Below, one piece after another: positions 53,682 through 63,573 of a DNA stretch of 64,000 nt. The translations under genes and the position numbers were made by a program. Below the pieces are notes generated by a model. That model did no database searches. It saw only the letters and a list, made by a program, of their open reading frames with translations, and was not told the origin of the DNA. The first letter of the stretch is position 1. Every line of letters begins with the position of its first letter. Source of the DNA: Vibrio metschnikovii CIP 69.14 (GTDB taxonomy: Bacteria > Pseudomonadota > Gammaproteobacteria > Enterobacterales > Vibrionaceae); assembly GCF_000176155.1 (NCBI RefSeq), contig NZ_ACZO01000006.1, positions 744,001 to 808,000 on the forward strand, read 5' to 3'.

Positions 53682-54137
53682 TTACTCCTTATTGGACAAC
53701 AACTTATTAAGATCTTCTTTTAAACTGCTCACCGCGCGGCTTGCTTTTTCACTACGTGATGCTTCACTGAGTAGATACTCAATCGCATCTGATAAAGTGC
53801 AACCGAGTTCGTTAGCTCTTGAGGATAATTTTTCCCATACGCGATAATCGAGATCAATCGACTTTTTACGAGTGTGCAACTGTTCAGCATTAAAATGCCT
53901 TTTGCGCTTAGCACGAATGGCTTGTTTTAACTTGTTTTCTAGCTCGGGAGCCATATGTTGTGCGATCCAATCGAGTACTAAGGTGGGTTCATACTCAATA
54001 GATTTGAGCTTTACTATCGCGTTTTCCACTTCACTACGATCAATGTGGCAAGTAATTTGCTCACCATCTTTCCATTTTTTTATTAAATACTGCCATTTCC
54101 AACCACATTCCAGATTTTCGAGTTGTTGATATTTCAT
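53682..54137 (-). CDS. matP: Macrodomain Ter protein MatP
   Basis: The 151-residue protein begins MKYQQLENLECGWKWQYLIKK, typical of MatP. It has a helical DNA-binding part with RAKRKRHFNAEQLHTRKKSIDL and a C-terminal coiled coil with LGCTLSDAIEYLL. MatP binds matS sites to compact the Ter macrodomain and links it to the divisome. ATG 54137 is the family start; three residues upstream are in frame. It lies about 0.5 kb from dif. Confidence 0.95.
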   Translation of the reverse strand: MKYQQLENLECGWKWQYLIKKWKDGEQITCHIDRSEVENAIVKLKSIEYEPTLVLDWIAQHMAPELENKLKQAIRAKRKRHFNAEQLHTRKKSIDLDYRVWEKLSSRANELGCTLSDAIEYLLSEASRSEKASRAVSSLKEDLNKLLSNKE

Positions 54138-54302
54138 AGTCGGCAAAGTCCATATAAAAGCATAGTGACAGGGTAACCCAACCTTTGCTGAGTTTCAATC
54201 ATAGCAATAAAAATGCTCTAATGAGTATTCCTGATAACAAAGCTATTCGTAGTCAGGGTTTTTCTATATAATTTCAATCCTTTTAATCACTTCGATGACT
54301 CA

Positions 54303-55943
54303 ATGACACAAGATATCTGGCGTTTAGTAACGCCCCAGTATGACGATTTTAATGAACCGCTGGCTCAGTTTGCGCAATTAACGGCGGTGCCGTTTTTCGA
54401 CACTCAACCAAGACTGTTACAAGCGATTGAACGTTTCATACATATACAGGGTTTTAGCCGAGTTCTGCTGATCAATGCGCCAGATAACTCCATTTATCGT
54501 TGTTTGATTCAAGAGCATCTTGAAAATACTCATCGTGTACCAGTAGTCAGAACTGAAACGCTCGATATGACCATGTTATTTGGGCAAGTCACCGCTAAAA
54601 ATGGTCAAGTTATTGATCAAACTCATGGATTATTAGCACAAGCGGATAATGGTTATTTGATTATTTCAGCGAATCTCTTGCTTGCTAACCCACTCTGCTG
54701 GCCAATGTTAAAAGCGGCGGTACTCGGTGAACCCGTATCCCCTATTAATGTGAGCAAAAAATCGCTGCTGCAGACCCCTATCAATCAATCTTATAACATT
54801 AAATTGATTGTTGTCGGTGATCGTCATCAACTCGGTGATATCGATTTTCTCGATTCAGACATTCATGCTGGATTATGTCTGTTTAGTGAAATGGAACTCG
54901 ACATTAAAATTGAAAATGATCGCATGCTGACCTATTTAGGTTATCTACGTTGGTTAATTCAACGCTATGATTTACCTTTACTTACCGCAGAGGCGATTAA
55001 AACAGTGATGACTGCGGGGGCTCGTTATACAGAGGATCAGCATTATGCGCCACTCTGTGTCATGTGGCATCGCTCACTACTCGAAGAGTCTGCTATTGAG
55101 TCTCAAGGGCAAACGATTGAACAGCAGCACGTGGAACAGGCTATCCATCAACGTTACTATCGTGCCTCTTATCTTCCAGAACGAGCATTAGATGACATTC
55201 TTGATGGGCAAGTGATTATTGAAACACAAGGTGAACATGTTGGACAAGTCAACGGACTTACGGTTATTGATGTTGCTGGCCATCCGACATCTTACGGCGA
55301 GCCAGCGCGAATTTCATGTGTGATTCATTTTGGCGATGGTGATATTGCTGATGTTGAACGTAAAGTTGAACTGGGCGGTAATTTACACGCTAAAGGAATG
55401 ATGATTATGCAAGCCTTTGTCAGCAGTGCTCTTCATCTTGATGTGCCATTACCCTTCTCCGCTTCTGTGGTCTTTGAGCAATCATACAGTGAGGTGGATG
55501 GCGATAGTGCTTCGCTGGCCGAATTGTGTTCTTTAGTCAGTGCGTTATCAGAATATCCGATTGATCAACAAATTGCTGTCACTGGCGCTGTTGACCAATT
55601 TGGCCGAGTTCAAGCCGTGGGCGGTTTGAATGAAAAAATTGAAGGCTTTTACCGAGTTTGTCAGCATCATGGTTTTACGGGGCAGCAAGGGGTTATTCTT
55701 CCTAAAAGTAACTTAAAACATCTCGCCCTGCACTCTCAAGTCGTAGAAAGTATTAAGAACGGTGAGTTTAATATCTGGCCTGTCTCTACGGTGGATGAAG
55801 CTATCCCTATTTTGATGAACAAGCCATTTAGAGGCGATGATCAAGAAAGCGTGATCAGCAAAATTGCCGAACGTATTGAATTTTTTGAAAAACATATTCA
55901 AACACCCGGAATAGTCGAAAGAATAAAAAATTGGTTTATCTAA
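54303..55943 (+). CDS. ycbZ: Lon-like ATP-dependent protease homologue (YcbZ/LonH)
   Basis: The 546-residue protein has a degenerate AAA-type N-terminal region and a C-terminal Lon protease domain (about 345-525). It shows GDSASLAELC with the catalytic Ser and GGLNEKIEGFYRVCQHHG with the Lys, so the Ser-Lys dyad is intact. It lacks the typical Walker A of Lon, as in E. coli YcbZ. Its substrate is unknown. It is divergent from matP and precedes fabA, as in E. coli. Confidence 0.87.
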   Translation: MTQDIWRLVTPQYDDFNEPLAQFAQLTAVPFFDTQPRLLQAIERFIHIQGFSRVLLINAPDNSIYRCLIQEHLENTHRVPVVRTETLDMTMLFGQVTAKNGQVIDQTHGLLAQADNGYLIISANLLLANPLCWPMLKAAVLGEPVSPINVSKKSLLQTPINQSYNIKLIVVGDRHQLGDIDFLDSDIHAGLCLFSEMELDIKIENDRMLTYLGYLRWLIQRYDLPLLTAEAIKTVMTAGARYTEDQHYAPLCVMWHRSLLEESAIESQGQTIEQQHVEQAIHQRYYRASYLPERALDDILDGQVIIETQGEHVGQVNGLTVIDVAGHPTSYGEPARISCVIHFGDGDIADVERKVELGGNLHAKGMMIMQAFVSSALHLDVPLPFSASVVFEQSYSEVDGDSASLAELCSLVSALSEYPIDQQIAVTGAVDQFGRVQAVGGLNEKIEGFYRVCQHHGFTGQQGVILPKSNLKHLALHSQVVESIKNGEFNIWPVSTVDEAIPILMNKPFRGDDQESVISKIAERIEFFEKHIQTPGIVERIKNWFI

Positions 55944-55944
55944 C

Positions 55945-55979
55945 ACTGATCGGAGTTGTTTAGCGTACATGCGTTCACT
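55945..55979 (+). promoter_or_regulatory. FadR and FabR sites upstream of fabA
   Basis: ACTGATCGGAGTTGTT (55945-55960) matches the E. coli fabA FadR site closely (about 13 of 16). AGCGTACATGCGTTCACT (55962-55979) matches the FabR palindrome AGCGTACAnnnGTTCGCT with one difference. The arrangement mirrors E. coli fabA: FadR activates, FabR represses. Confidence 0.75.
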
Positions 55980-56012
55980 AACATGCTTCCTATCTGAAAT
56001 TGGAGTAGTACT

Positions 56013-56531
56013 ATGCACAATAAACGTGACTCATATAATCGTGAAGATCTTCTAGCCTCAAGCCGTGGTGAACTATTTGGTGAAGGTTATCCTCAACTGC
56101 CCGCCCCTAATATGTTGATGATGGATCGTGTGAGTAAAATGTCAGAAACAGAAGGCGATTTTGGAAAAGGACTCATTCTCGCTGAATTGGATATCTCTCC
56201 TGATCTTTGGTTTTTTGATTGTCATTTCCCTGGTGACCCGGTTATGCCCGGCTGTTTAGGTCTAGATGCCATGTGGCAATTGGTTGGTTTCTTTCTCGGC
56301 TGGGTTGGCGGAAAAGGCAGAGGAAGAGCGTTGGGCGTTGGTGAAGTCAAATTTACCGGACAAATCTTACCAACGGCAAAGAAAGTGACCTATGAGATCC
56401 ACATGAAGCGAGTCGTCAATCGTAAGTTAGTCATGGGCCTCGCTGATGGTAAAGTCTTGGTTGATGGCAAAGAAATTTACGTTGCCAAAGACTTAAAAGT
56501 AGGTCTTTTCCAAGATACGTCAGCTTTTTAA
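56013..56531 (+). CDS. fabA: 3-hydroxydecanoyl-ACP dehydratase/isomerase FabA
   Basis: The 172-residue protein has the active-site helix [21 protein letters not shown] (His and Asp of the FabA dyad) and [11 protein letters not shown]. It dehydrates and isomerises C10 intermediates, the branch to unsaturated fatty acids. It forms a homodimer in the cytoplasm. FadR and FabR sites lie upstream. Confidence 0.96.
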   Translation: MHNKRDSYNREDLLASSRGELFGEGYPQLPAPNMLMMDRVSKMSETEGDFGKGLILAELDISPDLWFFDCHFPGDPVMPGCLGLDAMWQLVGFFLGWVGGKGRGRALGVGEVKFTGQILPTAKKVTYEIHMKRVVNRKLVMGLADGKVLVDGKEIYVAKDLKVGLFQDTSAF

Positions 56532-56655
56532 AGCCACTTTTATCTAGGTAGTTTAAGAATGAAGCAGCTCTTATGGCTGTTTTATTCTTAACAAATAGTT
56601 TAAGTTATAGTGCATTAGATGGATGGTTTAAAATGATGTTCTATTGTATAGCGTA

Positions 56656-56679
56656 ATAAAAAGCCCCTTTCGGGGCTTA
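56656..56679 (-). terminator. Terminator of rmf
   Basis: AAGCCCC (56661-56667) pairs with GGGGCTT (56672-56678). On the reverse strand a T-rich tract follows (56656-56661). Confidence 0.85.
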
Positions 56680-56701
56680 GAACCATGTTGTATGTGGCAA
56701 A

Positions 56702-56875
56702 TTATTTGTAGAGACCTGAGTGTTTATCATCTCTGGCGTCACGCCAACCACCTAGCCAATATGAGCGAGCATCTGTTTGTTGATAAGGGCACTCCTCAGG
56801 AGAACGTCCGTTCAATCCTGCTTTGTATCCTTGAGATTGCGCTCTTTCCAGGCGATCACGCTTTTGTCTCTTCAT
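56702..56875 (-). CDS. rmf: Ribosome modulation factor
   Basis: The 57-residue basic protein begins MKRQKRDRLERAQSQGYKAG and has GRSPEECPYQ and YWLGGWRDARDD, the RMF signature. It dimerises 70S ribosomes into inactive 100S particles in stationary phase. ATG 56875 is the family start; the longer frame to 56914 is rejected. The position beside fabA is as in E. coli. Confidence 0.94.
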   Translation of the reverse strand: MKRQKRDRLERAQSQGYKAGLNGRSPEECPYQQTDARSYWLGGWRDARDDKHSGLYK

Positions 56876-56987
56876 AGTGCAGTCCTCATACAGTAACTTG
56901 TTTCTAACGTACAACTATTAAAATGATGTGGTGTTTTTATGACCACATCATTAAGAATCGACCAAAAGCGTCCCTTTCTCAAGCAAT

Positions 56988-57024
56988 AAAAAAGGCATAA
57001 GTCCAAAATTGTGAACCTATGCCT
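56988..57024 (-). terminator. Terminator after the DUF3466 gene
   Basis: On the reverse strand AGGCATA (57018-57024) pairs with TATGCCT (56993-56999), followed by TTTTTATT. Confidence 0.75.
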
Positions 57025-57041
57025 CGTTTGACAAATTTTAA

Positions 57042-58736
57042 CTATTTTCTACGGAACCAAAGTAAGCCGCCAAGAATCAAAGACCACAATCCCAGTCCAG
57101 CGCCATTACGCTCTACCACTAGATCATCCATACCTCGAGGAGAGATGTCCTTATCGGTCTTGCCTGCAATTGGCACCAATTTAACCGCGACCGTTTTCTC
57201 TTGTCCTTTCCCTGCGCCACATTGGGCATTATGCGCAGTCGAGTCATAACCACCCGTACATTTTAGTGCAGTGGCCGCGATTACACCGGCATCATTAATA
57301 TCGTTAGCCGCAATAATTCGATATTGGTTATTATCAGAAAACTCACTACCATTGGTTAAATCATCCAATAACCACGCCCGATTGTTGAAAATGGCTTGAC
57401 GCTCAGGAACACTACCTTGAAGCTCAGTGCCATAAGGATAGATAAATCCTCGCTTACGACGCGGTTTTCCGCCCACTTCACGGGTTTCTTCGGTATCAAT
57501 CTGACCGACGATTTCATTAAAGTTATTAATGGCTCCCGCTTTGCCTCCTGCTCCAGCAAAAAAGAGACTGCCATTTAAGAAATTGGCTTTAGGATCGTTA
57601 ATCTCTGGAACAACAAATAAGCGATTTGCGTAAGCTCCACTTTCAGCGCGAGATAATTTGGCCTCACCAATCGCAATACCATGCTCATTGACTGCCGTTA
57701 ACAGCGAATGAGAGTGAATAAAATCACCGCCAGTACCGTTTTCTCGCACGGTTGCTCCAGTAACCGGCTTAGTAATCCAATTGCTTTCTCCCACTTTTAC
57801 CGAAGAAACGCTGGCTTGCATAAAATTACGGTCATCATAGAAGGTGTTATAACCTACCGCGTAAATATGACCGTCTTTGACCGTAACATCTCGCAGACTA
57901 CCTTGAGCTAAACGATTATCTCGTTCTGGATTTGTCGTTTGCCAAGGGATTTCCGTCATTGTACCTGAGCTGTCCCAAATCACGCCTTTGGAGGTATAAA
58001 AGTTACCTTGGTTATTTGTTTTTTCGTAAGCGATACTTCCGACCGTGTAAGTTCCATCGGTTTTCCAAGCGCGAGTTTGCGGCCAGTTGCTTTCTGGCTC
58101 TGTAGTAATATCAACAATCCCTATGGCTTTCACTGAATTACGTCGTGAACCAGTAACATCGCCAGGAGTCAGAGTAATGCCAATTGGCTCTGCGTTAGCC
58201 GTTAAACTATTGACGACGACATTCTTAGTTTCATCAATGGGTGTCGCTTGACCTTCAACAAAAGCAATAGCGTTTGGCGTTTGATCGCCATTAATTTCTT
58301 TCTTCCAAACATTCCAACGAATGTCTGCCCAAGTTTCACAAATGGCATAGCGTAGATCCGTACGGCAATAACGCTCAAAATCTCTTTCGTCATCTTGTAC
58401 ATAGATAAATCCGTTATCTATCCCAAATGGTGCTTCTTCACGGTAACTGAGACCGTCGATAGCTTGTCCAGCATGGGTGGCGACAAGGCGAGTTTCACCG
58501 GCAAGTTTAAACGACGATTCACAATCTGTTGTTCCATCATCGGCAAAGCAACCTAATGAATTACCATCGGCAACATTACCCGGTTGAATCGCGACTCCAT
58601 AAACACTTTCAAAAGCAAAAGTAGTTTGAGGTTTAACCTCAATCACTTGATACAGTGCCGCTGAGGCTGATGTGGTTGACAGAATCATCGCGCTGATCGC
58701 TGTCAGCTTAAACATGTTACTACTTATTGGTTTCAT
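57042..58736 (-). CDS. DUF3466 family exported protein with GlyGly-CTERM-like sorting tail
   Basis: The 564-residue protein has a signal peptide (about 1-26, ending SASA) and repeated beta-strand-rich HAF-type motifs (for example AIQPGNVADGNSLG, AVNEHGIAIGEA, INNFNEIVGQI, AANDINDAGVIAAT). The C-terminus, NGAGLGLWSLILGGLLWFRRK, is a Gly-rich, hydrophobic, basic tail like GlyGly-CTERM rhombosortase substrates. Cell-surface display is inferred. The start overlaps the uup stop by one base (TAATG). The specific function is unknown. Confidence 0.85.
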   Translation of the reverse strand: MKPISSNMFKLTAISAMILSTTSASAALYQVIEVKPQTTFAFESVYGVAIQPGNVADGNSLGCFADDGTTDCESSFKLAGETRLVATHAGQAIDGLSYREEAPFGIDNGFIYVQDDERDFERYCRTDLRYAICETWADIRWNVWKKEINGDQTPNAIAFVEGQATPIDETKNVVVNSLTANAEPIGITLTPGDVTGSRRNSVKAIGIVDITTEPESNWPQTRAWKTDGTYTVGSIAYEKTNNQGNFYTSKGVIWDSSGTMTEIPWQTTNPERDNRLAQGSLRDVTVKDGHIYAVGYNTFYDDRNFMQASVSSVKVGESNWITKPVTGATVRENGTGGDFIHSHSLLTAVNEHGIAIGEAKLSRAESGAYANRLFVVPEINDPKANFLNGSLFFAGAGGKAGAINNFNEIVGQIDTEETREVGGKPRRKRGFIYPYGTELQGSVPERQAIFNNRAWLLDDLTNGSEFSDNNQYRIIAANDINDAGVIAATALKCTGGYDSTAHNAQCGAGKGQEKTVAVKLVPIAGKTDKDISPRGMDDLVVERNGAGLGLWSLILGGLLWFRRK

Positions 58737-60655
58737 TAACTTTCCTGTTGCATCGCTTCAAGCTCTTCCCAACGCTCAAAAGCTACTTCGAGCGCCTGCT
58801 CAGTGGCCGCTAGCTTATCTAATATCGGTTGTGTGTGCTCTACAGGCTGGCTGAAAAAATCAGCGTCATTGATTTGCAGCTGTAGCGTCTCAATCTCAGT
58901 TTCAAACTGTTCAAGTTTGGCAGGCAGTTCTTCTAACTCACGCTGCAACTTATAAGATAACTTTTTAAGTTTCGGTTTTACTTCGCTGGCTTTAGCTGGT
59001 TTATCAACAGCTTTGACTGATTTTACCGGCTCAACACCCGCAAGGCGAGCCTGTAAGACCTGTTGTCGCTGCTGCTGCGCATCATGATATCCGCCAACGA
59101 ACTCTTCAATAACGCCATTACCCTCAAAAATCCAACTGGTGGTCACGGTATTGTCGACAAACTCACGATCGTGGCTCACCAATAATAATGTACCCTGGTA
59201 ATTGGCAAGCAAATCTTCTAAAAGTTCCAATGTTTCGATATCTAAATCGTTGGTTGGTTCATCGAGCACCAATAAGTTATTGGGTTTTAGGAAAATCCGC
59301 GCCAGTAGTAAGCGGTTTTTCTCACCACCAGATAAGGCTTTCACCGGCGTTCGAGCCCGTTTAGGCGCGAAGAGAAAATCTTGCAGGTAACTTAACGCAT
59401 GACGTGGTCGCCCTGCAACCATCACCTCTTGTTTACCATCAGCAAGGTTATCAATCACCGATTTCTCTGGATCGAGCAGCTCTCGATATTGATCAAAGTA
59501 GGCGACTTCAAGTTTGGTACCACAATGCAAACGGCCACTGTCAGCGGTCAGCTCACCGAGCAACAGCTTTAATAAGGTACTTTTACCACAGCCATTTGGA
59601 CCAATGAGGGCGATTCTATCGCCACGCATGATATTAAAGCTGAAATCGTTAACAATCGATTTGCCATCAATCGAATAACACAGATTTTCCGCTTCGAAGA
59701 CAATTTTGCCTGAGCGAGAACCATCATCAATCTTAAGGTTAACCTTGCCCTGCACTTCACGTCGCTGACTACGTTCTTCACGAAGTTTTTTCAAGGCTCG
59801 CACTCGTCCTTCATTACGAGTACGACGAGCTTTAATACCTTGGCGGATCCATACTTCTTCTTGAGCCAATTTTTTATCAAATTCAGCATTTTGCATTTCT
59901 TCAACGCGTAATTGATCTTCTTTTTCAACTAAATATTGATCATAGTTACCGGGGAAAGAATTCAACTTGCCGCGATCTAAATCGACAATGCGCGTTGCCA
60001 TCGATTTGATAAAGGTTCGGTCATGAGAAATAAAAATAATCGAACCACGAAAATCTTTCAAAAAGCCTTCTAACCATTCGATGGTCGTCACATCCAAATG
60101 GTTAGTGGGTTCATCAAGCAATAACACATCCGGCTCGCACACTAAGGCGCGAGCTAAAGCGGCTTTACGCTGCCATCCACCGGATAAATCGGTAAGCTTA
60201 GTTTGCCCATCCAATTTCAGAGCGGTCAGCACATTATTGATTCTATCTTCAAAGCGCCACGCACCGGTGTGATCCAACTGCTCTTGAACCGCCGATAATT
60301 TTTTAATATTGGCGTCGGTGGGTGAATGCGTGACAAGATCCAAAAGATCTTGGTAGATCCTAAGCTGTTCTCCTGCTTCAGCTAAACCACCGGCAACATA
60401 ATCATACACTGTGCCTTGTTGATCACGAGGAGGATCTTGCTCTAAACGTGAGACTACCACATCTTGCATGATCTGCATCTTACCGTCATCGAGTAAGATT
60501 TCTTTTGCCAACACTTTCATTAATGTTGATTTACCCGCCCCATTACGCCCTACAAGACACACACGTTCGTTTTCCTGCAGTGCAAAATCAGCCTGATCAA
60601 GTAAAGGATGATCACCGAACGCCAGCAACCCATTATGAATGGTAATTAATGCCAT
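58736..60655 (-). CDS. uup: ABC-F family ATPase Uup
   Basis: The 639-residue soluble protein has two ATPase domains with Walker A GRNGAGKST and GPNGCGKST, signatures LSGGWQRKAAL and LSGGEKNRLLL, and Walker B DEPTNHLD and DEPTNDLD. A charged linker joins them and a coiled coil (about 565-635) ends it, as in Uup. It has no membrane segments. ABC-F proteins act on ribosomes; Uup also affects transposon excision. It lies next to rlmKL as in E. coli. Confidence 0.95.
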   Translation of the reverse strand: MALITIHNGLLAFGDHPLLDQADFALQENERVCLVGRNGAGKSTLMKVLAKEILLDDGKMQIMQDVVVSRLEQDPPRDQQGTVYDYVAGGLAEAGEQLRIYQDLLDLVTHSPTDANIKKLSAVQEQLDHTGAWRFEDRINNVLTALKLDGQTKLTDLSGGWQRKAALARALVCEPDVLLLDEPTNHLDVTTIEWLEGFLKDFRGSIIFISHDRTFIKSMATRIVDLDRGKLNSFPGNYDQYLVEKEDQLRVEEMQNAEFDKKLAQEEVWIRQGIKARRTRNEGRVRALKKLREERSQRREVQGKVNLKIDDGSRSGKIVFEAENLCYSIDGKSIVNDFSFNIMRGDRIALIGPNGCGKSTLLKLLLGELTADSGRLHCGTKLEVAYFDQYRELLDPEKSVIDNLADGKQEVMVAGRPRHALSYLQDFLFAPKRARTPVKALSGGEKNRLLLARIFLKPNNLLVLDEPTNDLDIETLELLEDLLANYQGTLLLVSHDREFVDNTVTTSWIFEGNGVIEEFVGGYHDAQQQRQQVLQARLAGVEPVKSVKAVDKPAKASEVKPKLKKLSYKLQRELEELPAKLEQFETEIETLQLQINDADFFSQPVEHTQPILDKLAATEQALEVAFERWEELEAMQQES

Positions 60656-60755
60656 GTTTTTTCAAACCATTGAGTTAATTGATTAAAACAACAAGGTGAA
60701 GTGATGTCTCCACCTTGGTAAGTAAGCTGAACTTTAGTTACATTGTCACTTAAAG

Positions 60756-62903
60756 TCACACTAAACCTGGTTGTTGCGGTTGATGAGTGATTAACCAACA
60801 GTTATGGATTTGCTTGTTACGCTCAAAATCCATTGGCAGTGTTTGAGCCGAAATATTTTGCGCCAATAGGCCAAGTTCTTGCAGCGAGTCCATGTCCATT
60901 TTGAAATGACGCTTATTATTTGAGAAAACCACCGTGCCGCCTGGGCGCAAAATACGCTTAAGATTCTTCATCAACAAAATGTGGTCTCTTTGTACATCAA
61001 ACGACTGCTCCATTCGTTTCGAATTAGAAAAAGTCGGCGGATCAATAAAGATAAGATCATACTGGCCGTTGGCATTGTCTAGCCACTTCAGACAGTCGGC
61101 TTGTTCAAATTGGTGCTGTCTTCCCACTTGACCGTTGAGTTTCATGTTCTCTTTTGCCCATTCTAGGTAGGTATTGGACATATCAACGGTGGTTGTCGAC
61201 TTCGCCCCACCACACGCAGCGTGCACGGTTGCCGAGCCGGTATAAGCAAAGAGATTTAAGAAGTCGCATCCTTTCGCCATTTGACCTAAACGACGGCGAG
61301 TCAGTTTATGATCGAGGAATAAGCCAGTATCGAGGTAATCATGCAGATTGACCAACAATTTGACACCATACTCGTTAACCGCAAAGGTTTGAGATTGTTG
61401 AGCCATCTTTTGATATTGAGCACTGCCTTTTTGACGTTCACGGACTTTTAATACGACCTTATTGGCATCAACGCCCGTTACCTGAATCGCAGCTCGAATA
61501 ATATCCGTCAGACGACGTTTAGCCGTTTCTTCAGGAATGGTTTTCGGTGGCGCGTACTCTTGGATGACCAATTGATCAACATAAACGTCAATCGCAACGT
61601 TATATTCAGGTAGATCGGCATCGTAAATACGATAACAATCTAAGCCTTCACGCTTCGCCCATTTAGCAATTTTCGCGAGATTTTTTTTCAAACGATTGGA
61701 AAAATCAGGGGCAATCTGCTGCGTCGGAGCTTGCTGCATCCCCTCTAATTGAGCCTGTTCGCGCTCCGCAATCAGATAATTCTTTTGGTGACACGGTAAC
61801 GCACCGTTATTTAATTTGAACTGTTTTTCTGCTCGCATGCGTAAACAGCTTAATAGCTCATCCGATCCAGAGAAAATGGACGCTTGGCAGCCGCCAAACT
61901 CGGTTTTTAATTGAGCGCCGAAAGCGGTATATAAAGCAATAAGACCGGGATGAGTACCTAAACGTTCGCCGTAAGGTGGATTACAAATAATCACCCCCTG
62001 AGTAAACTCTGCAGGACGAGTCAACTTCGCAGCATCACCAACGTCAAATTGAATTAAGCTCTCTACACCGGCTCGACGTGCGTTATCTTTAGCCATTTGT
62101 AAAACACGGCTGTCATTATCAAAGCCAAAAAACCTTGCGTCAGTTTTCTTGACGCCCTTTCTCGCTTGCACTGTTGCTTCAGCTTTCACTTCTGCCCACA
62201 GCTCGGGTTGAAAATCTTCTAATGCTTCAAAACACCATTTGGCTCTTTTTAAACCTGGAGCAATATTCGCCGCCATCATCGCAGCTTCAATCAATAAGGT
62301 ACCAGAACCGCACATTGGATCGAGTAAAGGCTTGGTACTTTCCCAGCCACTACGTAATACAATCGCTGCAGCCAATGTTTCTCGCAATGGAGCTCGGCCC
62401 GATTCAGGGCGATAACCACGAATATGTAAACCCGCTCCGACCATATCAATACCAAGCAGCGCTTTATCTTTATGTAAACGAACGTGAATTCTTACATCCG
62501 GTTGCTCTTTATTGATCGAAGGGCGTGGTAAGTTTTTCTTAGTAAAGCAGTCAACAACGGCATCTTTAACCTTCATCGCACCATATTGGCTATTACGAAT
62601 TTCGCGGTTAGTACCATTAAAATCGACCACAAATTGCTTCGAACTATGGAAATGATTGACCCAGTTAATCGCGCTAGCCGAAAGATATAAGTCCATATCA
62701 TTTTGGCAAGCAAACTCAGCAACAACACGAACAAATCGAGAAGCTAATCGACTCCATAAACAGCAACGGTAAATCTGTTCATTGGAAGCGGTAAATTTCA
62801 CCCCGGCCTGAACGGGTTTTACATTAGTGATGCCTAATTGTGTGAGTTCTTCGGCTAATAGATTTTCAAGGCCATTTGAGGTTACTGCTAGATATTGATT
62901 CAT
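60756..62903 (-). CDS. rlmL: Bifunctional 23S rRNA methyltransferase RlmKL
   Basis: The 715-residue protein begins with a THUMP domain (about 1-150), then the RlmL methylase with [24 protein letters not shown] and [11 protein letters not shown] (m2G2445), and the RlmK domain with [28 protein letters not shown] and [16 protein letters not shown] (m7G2069). Both SAM-binding and catalytic NPPY/DPP motifs are present. The length is close to E. coli RlmKL (702). Confidence 0.95.
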   Translation of the reverse strand: MNQYLAVTSNGLENLLAEELTQLGITNVKPVQAGVKFTASNEQIYRCCLWSRLASRFVRVVAEFACQNDMDLYLSASAINWVNHFHSSKQFVVDFNGTNREIRNSQYGAMKVKDAVVDCFTKKNLPRPSINKEQPDVRIHVRLHKDKALLGIDMVGAGLHIRGYRPESGRAPLRETLAAAIVLRSGWESTKPLLDPMCGSGTLLIEAAMMAANIAPGLKRAKWCFEALEDFQPELWAEVKAEATVQARKGVKKTDARFFGFDNDSRVLQMAKDNARRAGVESLIQFDVGDAAKLTRPAEFTQGVIICNPPYGERLGTHPGLIALYTAFGAQLKTEFGGCQASIFSGSDELLSCLRMRAEKQFKLNNGALPCHQKNYLIAEREQAQLEGMQQAPTQQIAPDFSNRLKKNLAKIAKWAKREGLDCYRIYDADLPEYNVAIDVYVDQLVIQEYAPPKTIPEETAKRRLTDIIRAAIQVTGVDANKVVLKVRERQKGSAQYQKMAQQSQTFAVNEYGVKLLVNLHDYLDTGLFLDHKLTRRRLGQMAKGCDFLNLFAYTGSATVHAACGGAKSTTTVDMSNTYLEWAKENMKLNGQVGRQHQFEQADCLKWLDNANGQYDLIFIDPPTFSNSKRMEQSFDVQRDHILLMKNLKRILRPGGTVVFSNNKRHFKMDMDSLQELGLLAQNISAQTLPMDFERNKQIHNCWLITHQPQQPGLV

Positions 62904-62997
62904 AGGGTTCTTTAACTGGTAAAAATGGCCTCAGATTATAACTGACATTAAAGGCCATTCCTAAAGTTAAACCGACCATTTTTACAAAAAATCATCG

Positions 62998-63147
62998 TTA
63001 TAACTCGCCTAGCACTTTATCGATACCCAAACAACGTGGCGCTGCAGCTCGGCGACAAGCCTGGCATCCAATGAGCATCCTTAAACAATTGAGATAACGA
63101 ACACAGCCAACACGATTGCAGCTTAGAAGCCTAAATCGAATAGTCAA
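62998..63147 (-). CDS. Candidate cysteine-rich small protein
   Basis: A 49-codon frame starts with TTG at 63147, five bases after an AGGGGG-like ribosome site, and ends in TAA at 62998. It has six cysteines in the pattern C-x5-C-x5-C-x6-C-x2-C-x7-C (SCNRVGC, LNCLRM, GCQACRR, PRCLG) and many arginines. It is between zapC and rlmKL on the same strand. I do not recognise the family; the regular Cys spacing is the main support. Confidence 0.4.
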   Translation of the reverse strand: MTIRFRLLSCNRVGCVRYLNCLRMLIGCQACRRAAAPRCLGIDKVLGEL

Positions 63148-63513
63148 TTAACCCCCTTTGGAAAGGACGATTGATTGGCTCCAAAGCCGGTACAAACTTA
63201 CTACAAAACTATTGCCGCTGTCTGTTAACACTTCTTATTAGTCTCCTTGCCCATCTTAATCAATGTCGAATTCCCTGCGCCAACAAAGGAGTGAGTATTT
63301 ATTCACAACAAAACTGGACTATACCAAGCAGCAACACCGGTTGTAATAAAACACCATTTAACGGTAAAACGGGAACTTTTGACACTCCTAACCTCCGTTT
63401 TCAAGGCTTTGCTGTGTCACGTTTCCGGAAATTAATCTCTAAATTTTGCGCAGAATATCGCGCTCTTTCAGTTGATTAACAATGTTCGCTGGGAGTTTTG
63501 GCAATATAGAGAC
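63148..63513. other. Gene-poor stretch between rlmKL and zapC
   Basis: No ordinary gene is evident. On the reverse strand a 28-codon frame (63299-63385, GTG start with GGAGG 6 bases upstream) encodes a hydrophobic peptide ending CCE. A 102-codon forward frame (63171-63479) has no ribosome site and no recognisable content. Confidence 0.4.
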
Positions 63514-63537
63514 AAAAAAAATCGGCAGAACGCCGAT
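63514..63537 (-). terminator. Terminator of zapC
   Basis: On the reverse strand ATCGGC (63532-63537) pairs with GCCGAT (63521-63526), followed by eight T residues (63514-63520 and the stem edge). Confidence 0.9.
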
Positions 63538-63573
63538 AGGAAATAAAACAAAGGAACGAAATGATGAGGGAAA

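Noticed and set aside
54165..54177. matS-like GTGACAGGGTAAC upstream of matP
   Set aside because: Only 11 of 13 consensus positions; such matches are expected by chance in 64 kb.
61788..61800. matS-like GTGACACGGTAAC inside rlmKL
   Set aside because: Only 11 of 13 positions, in coding sequence.
63171..63479. 102-codon forward frame in the rlmKL-zapC gap
   Set aside because: TTG start without ribosome site and no recognisable composition or motif; probably random.
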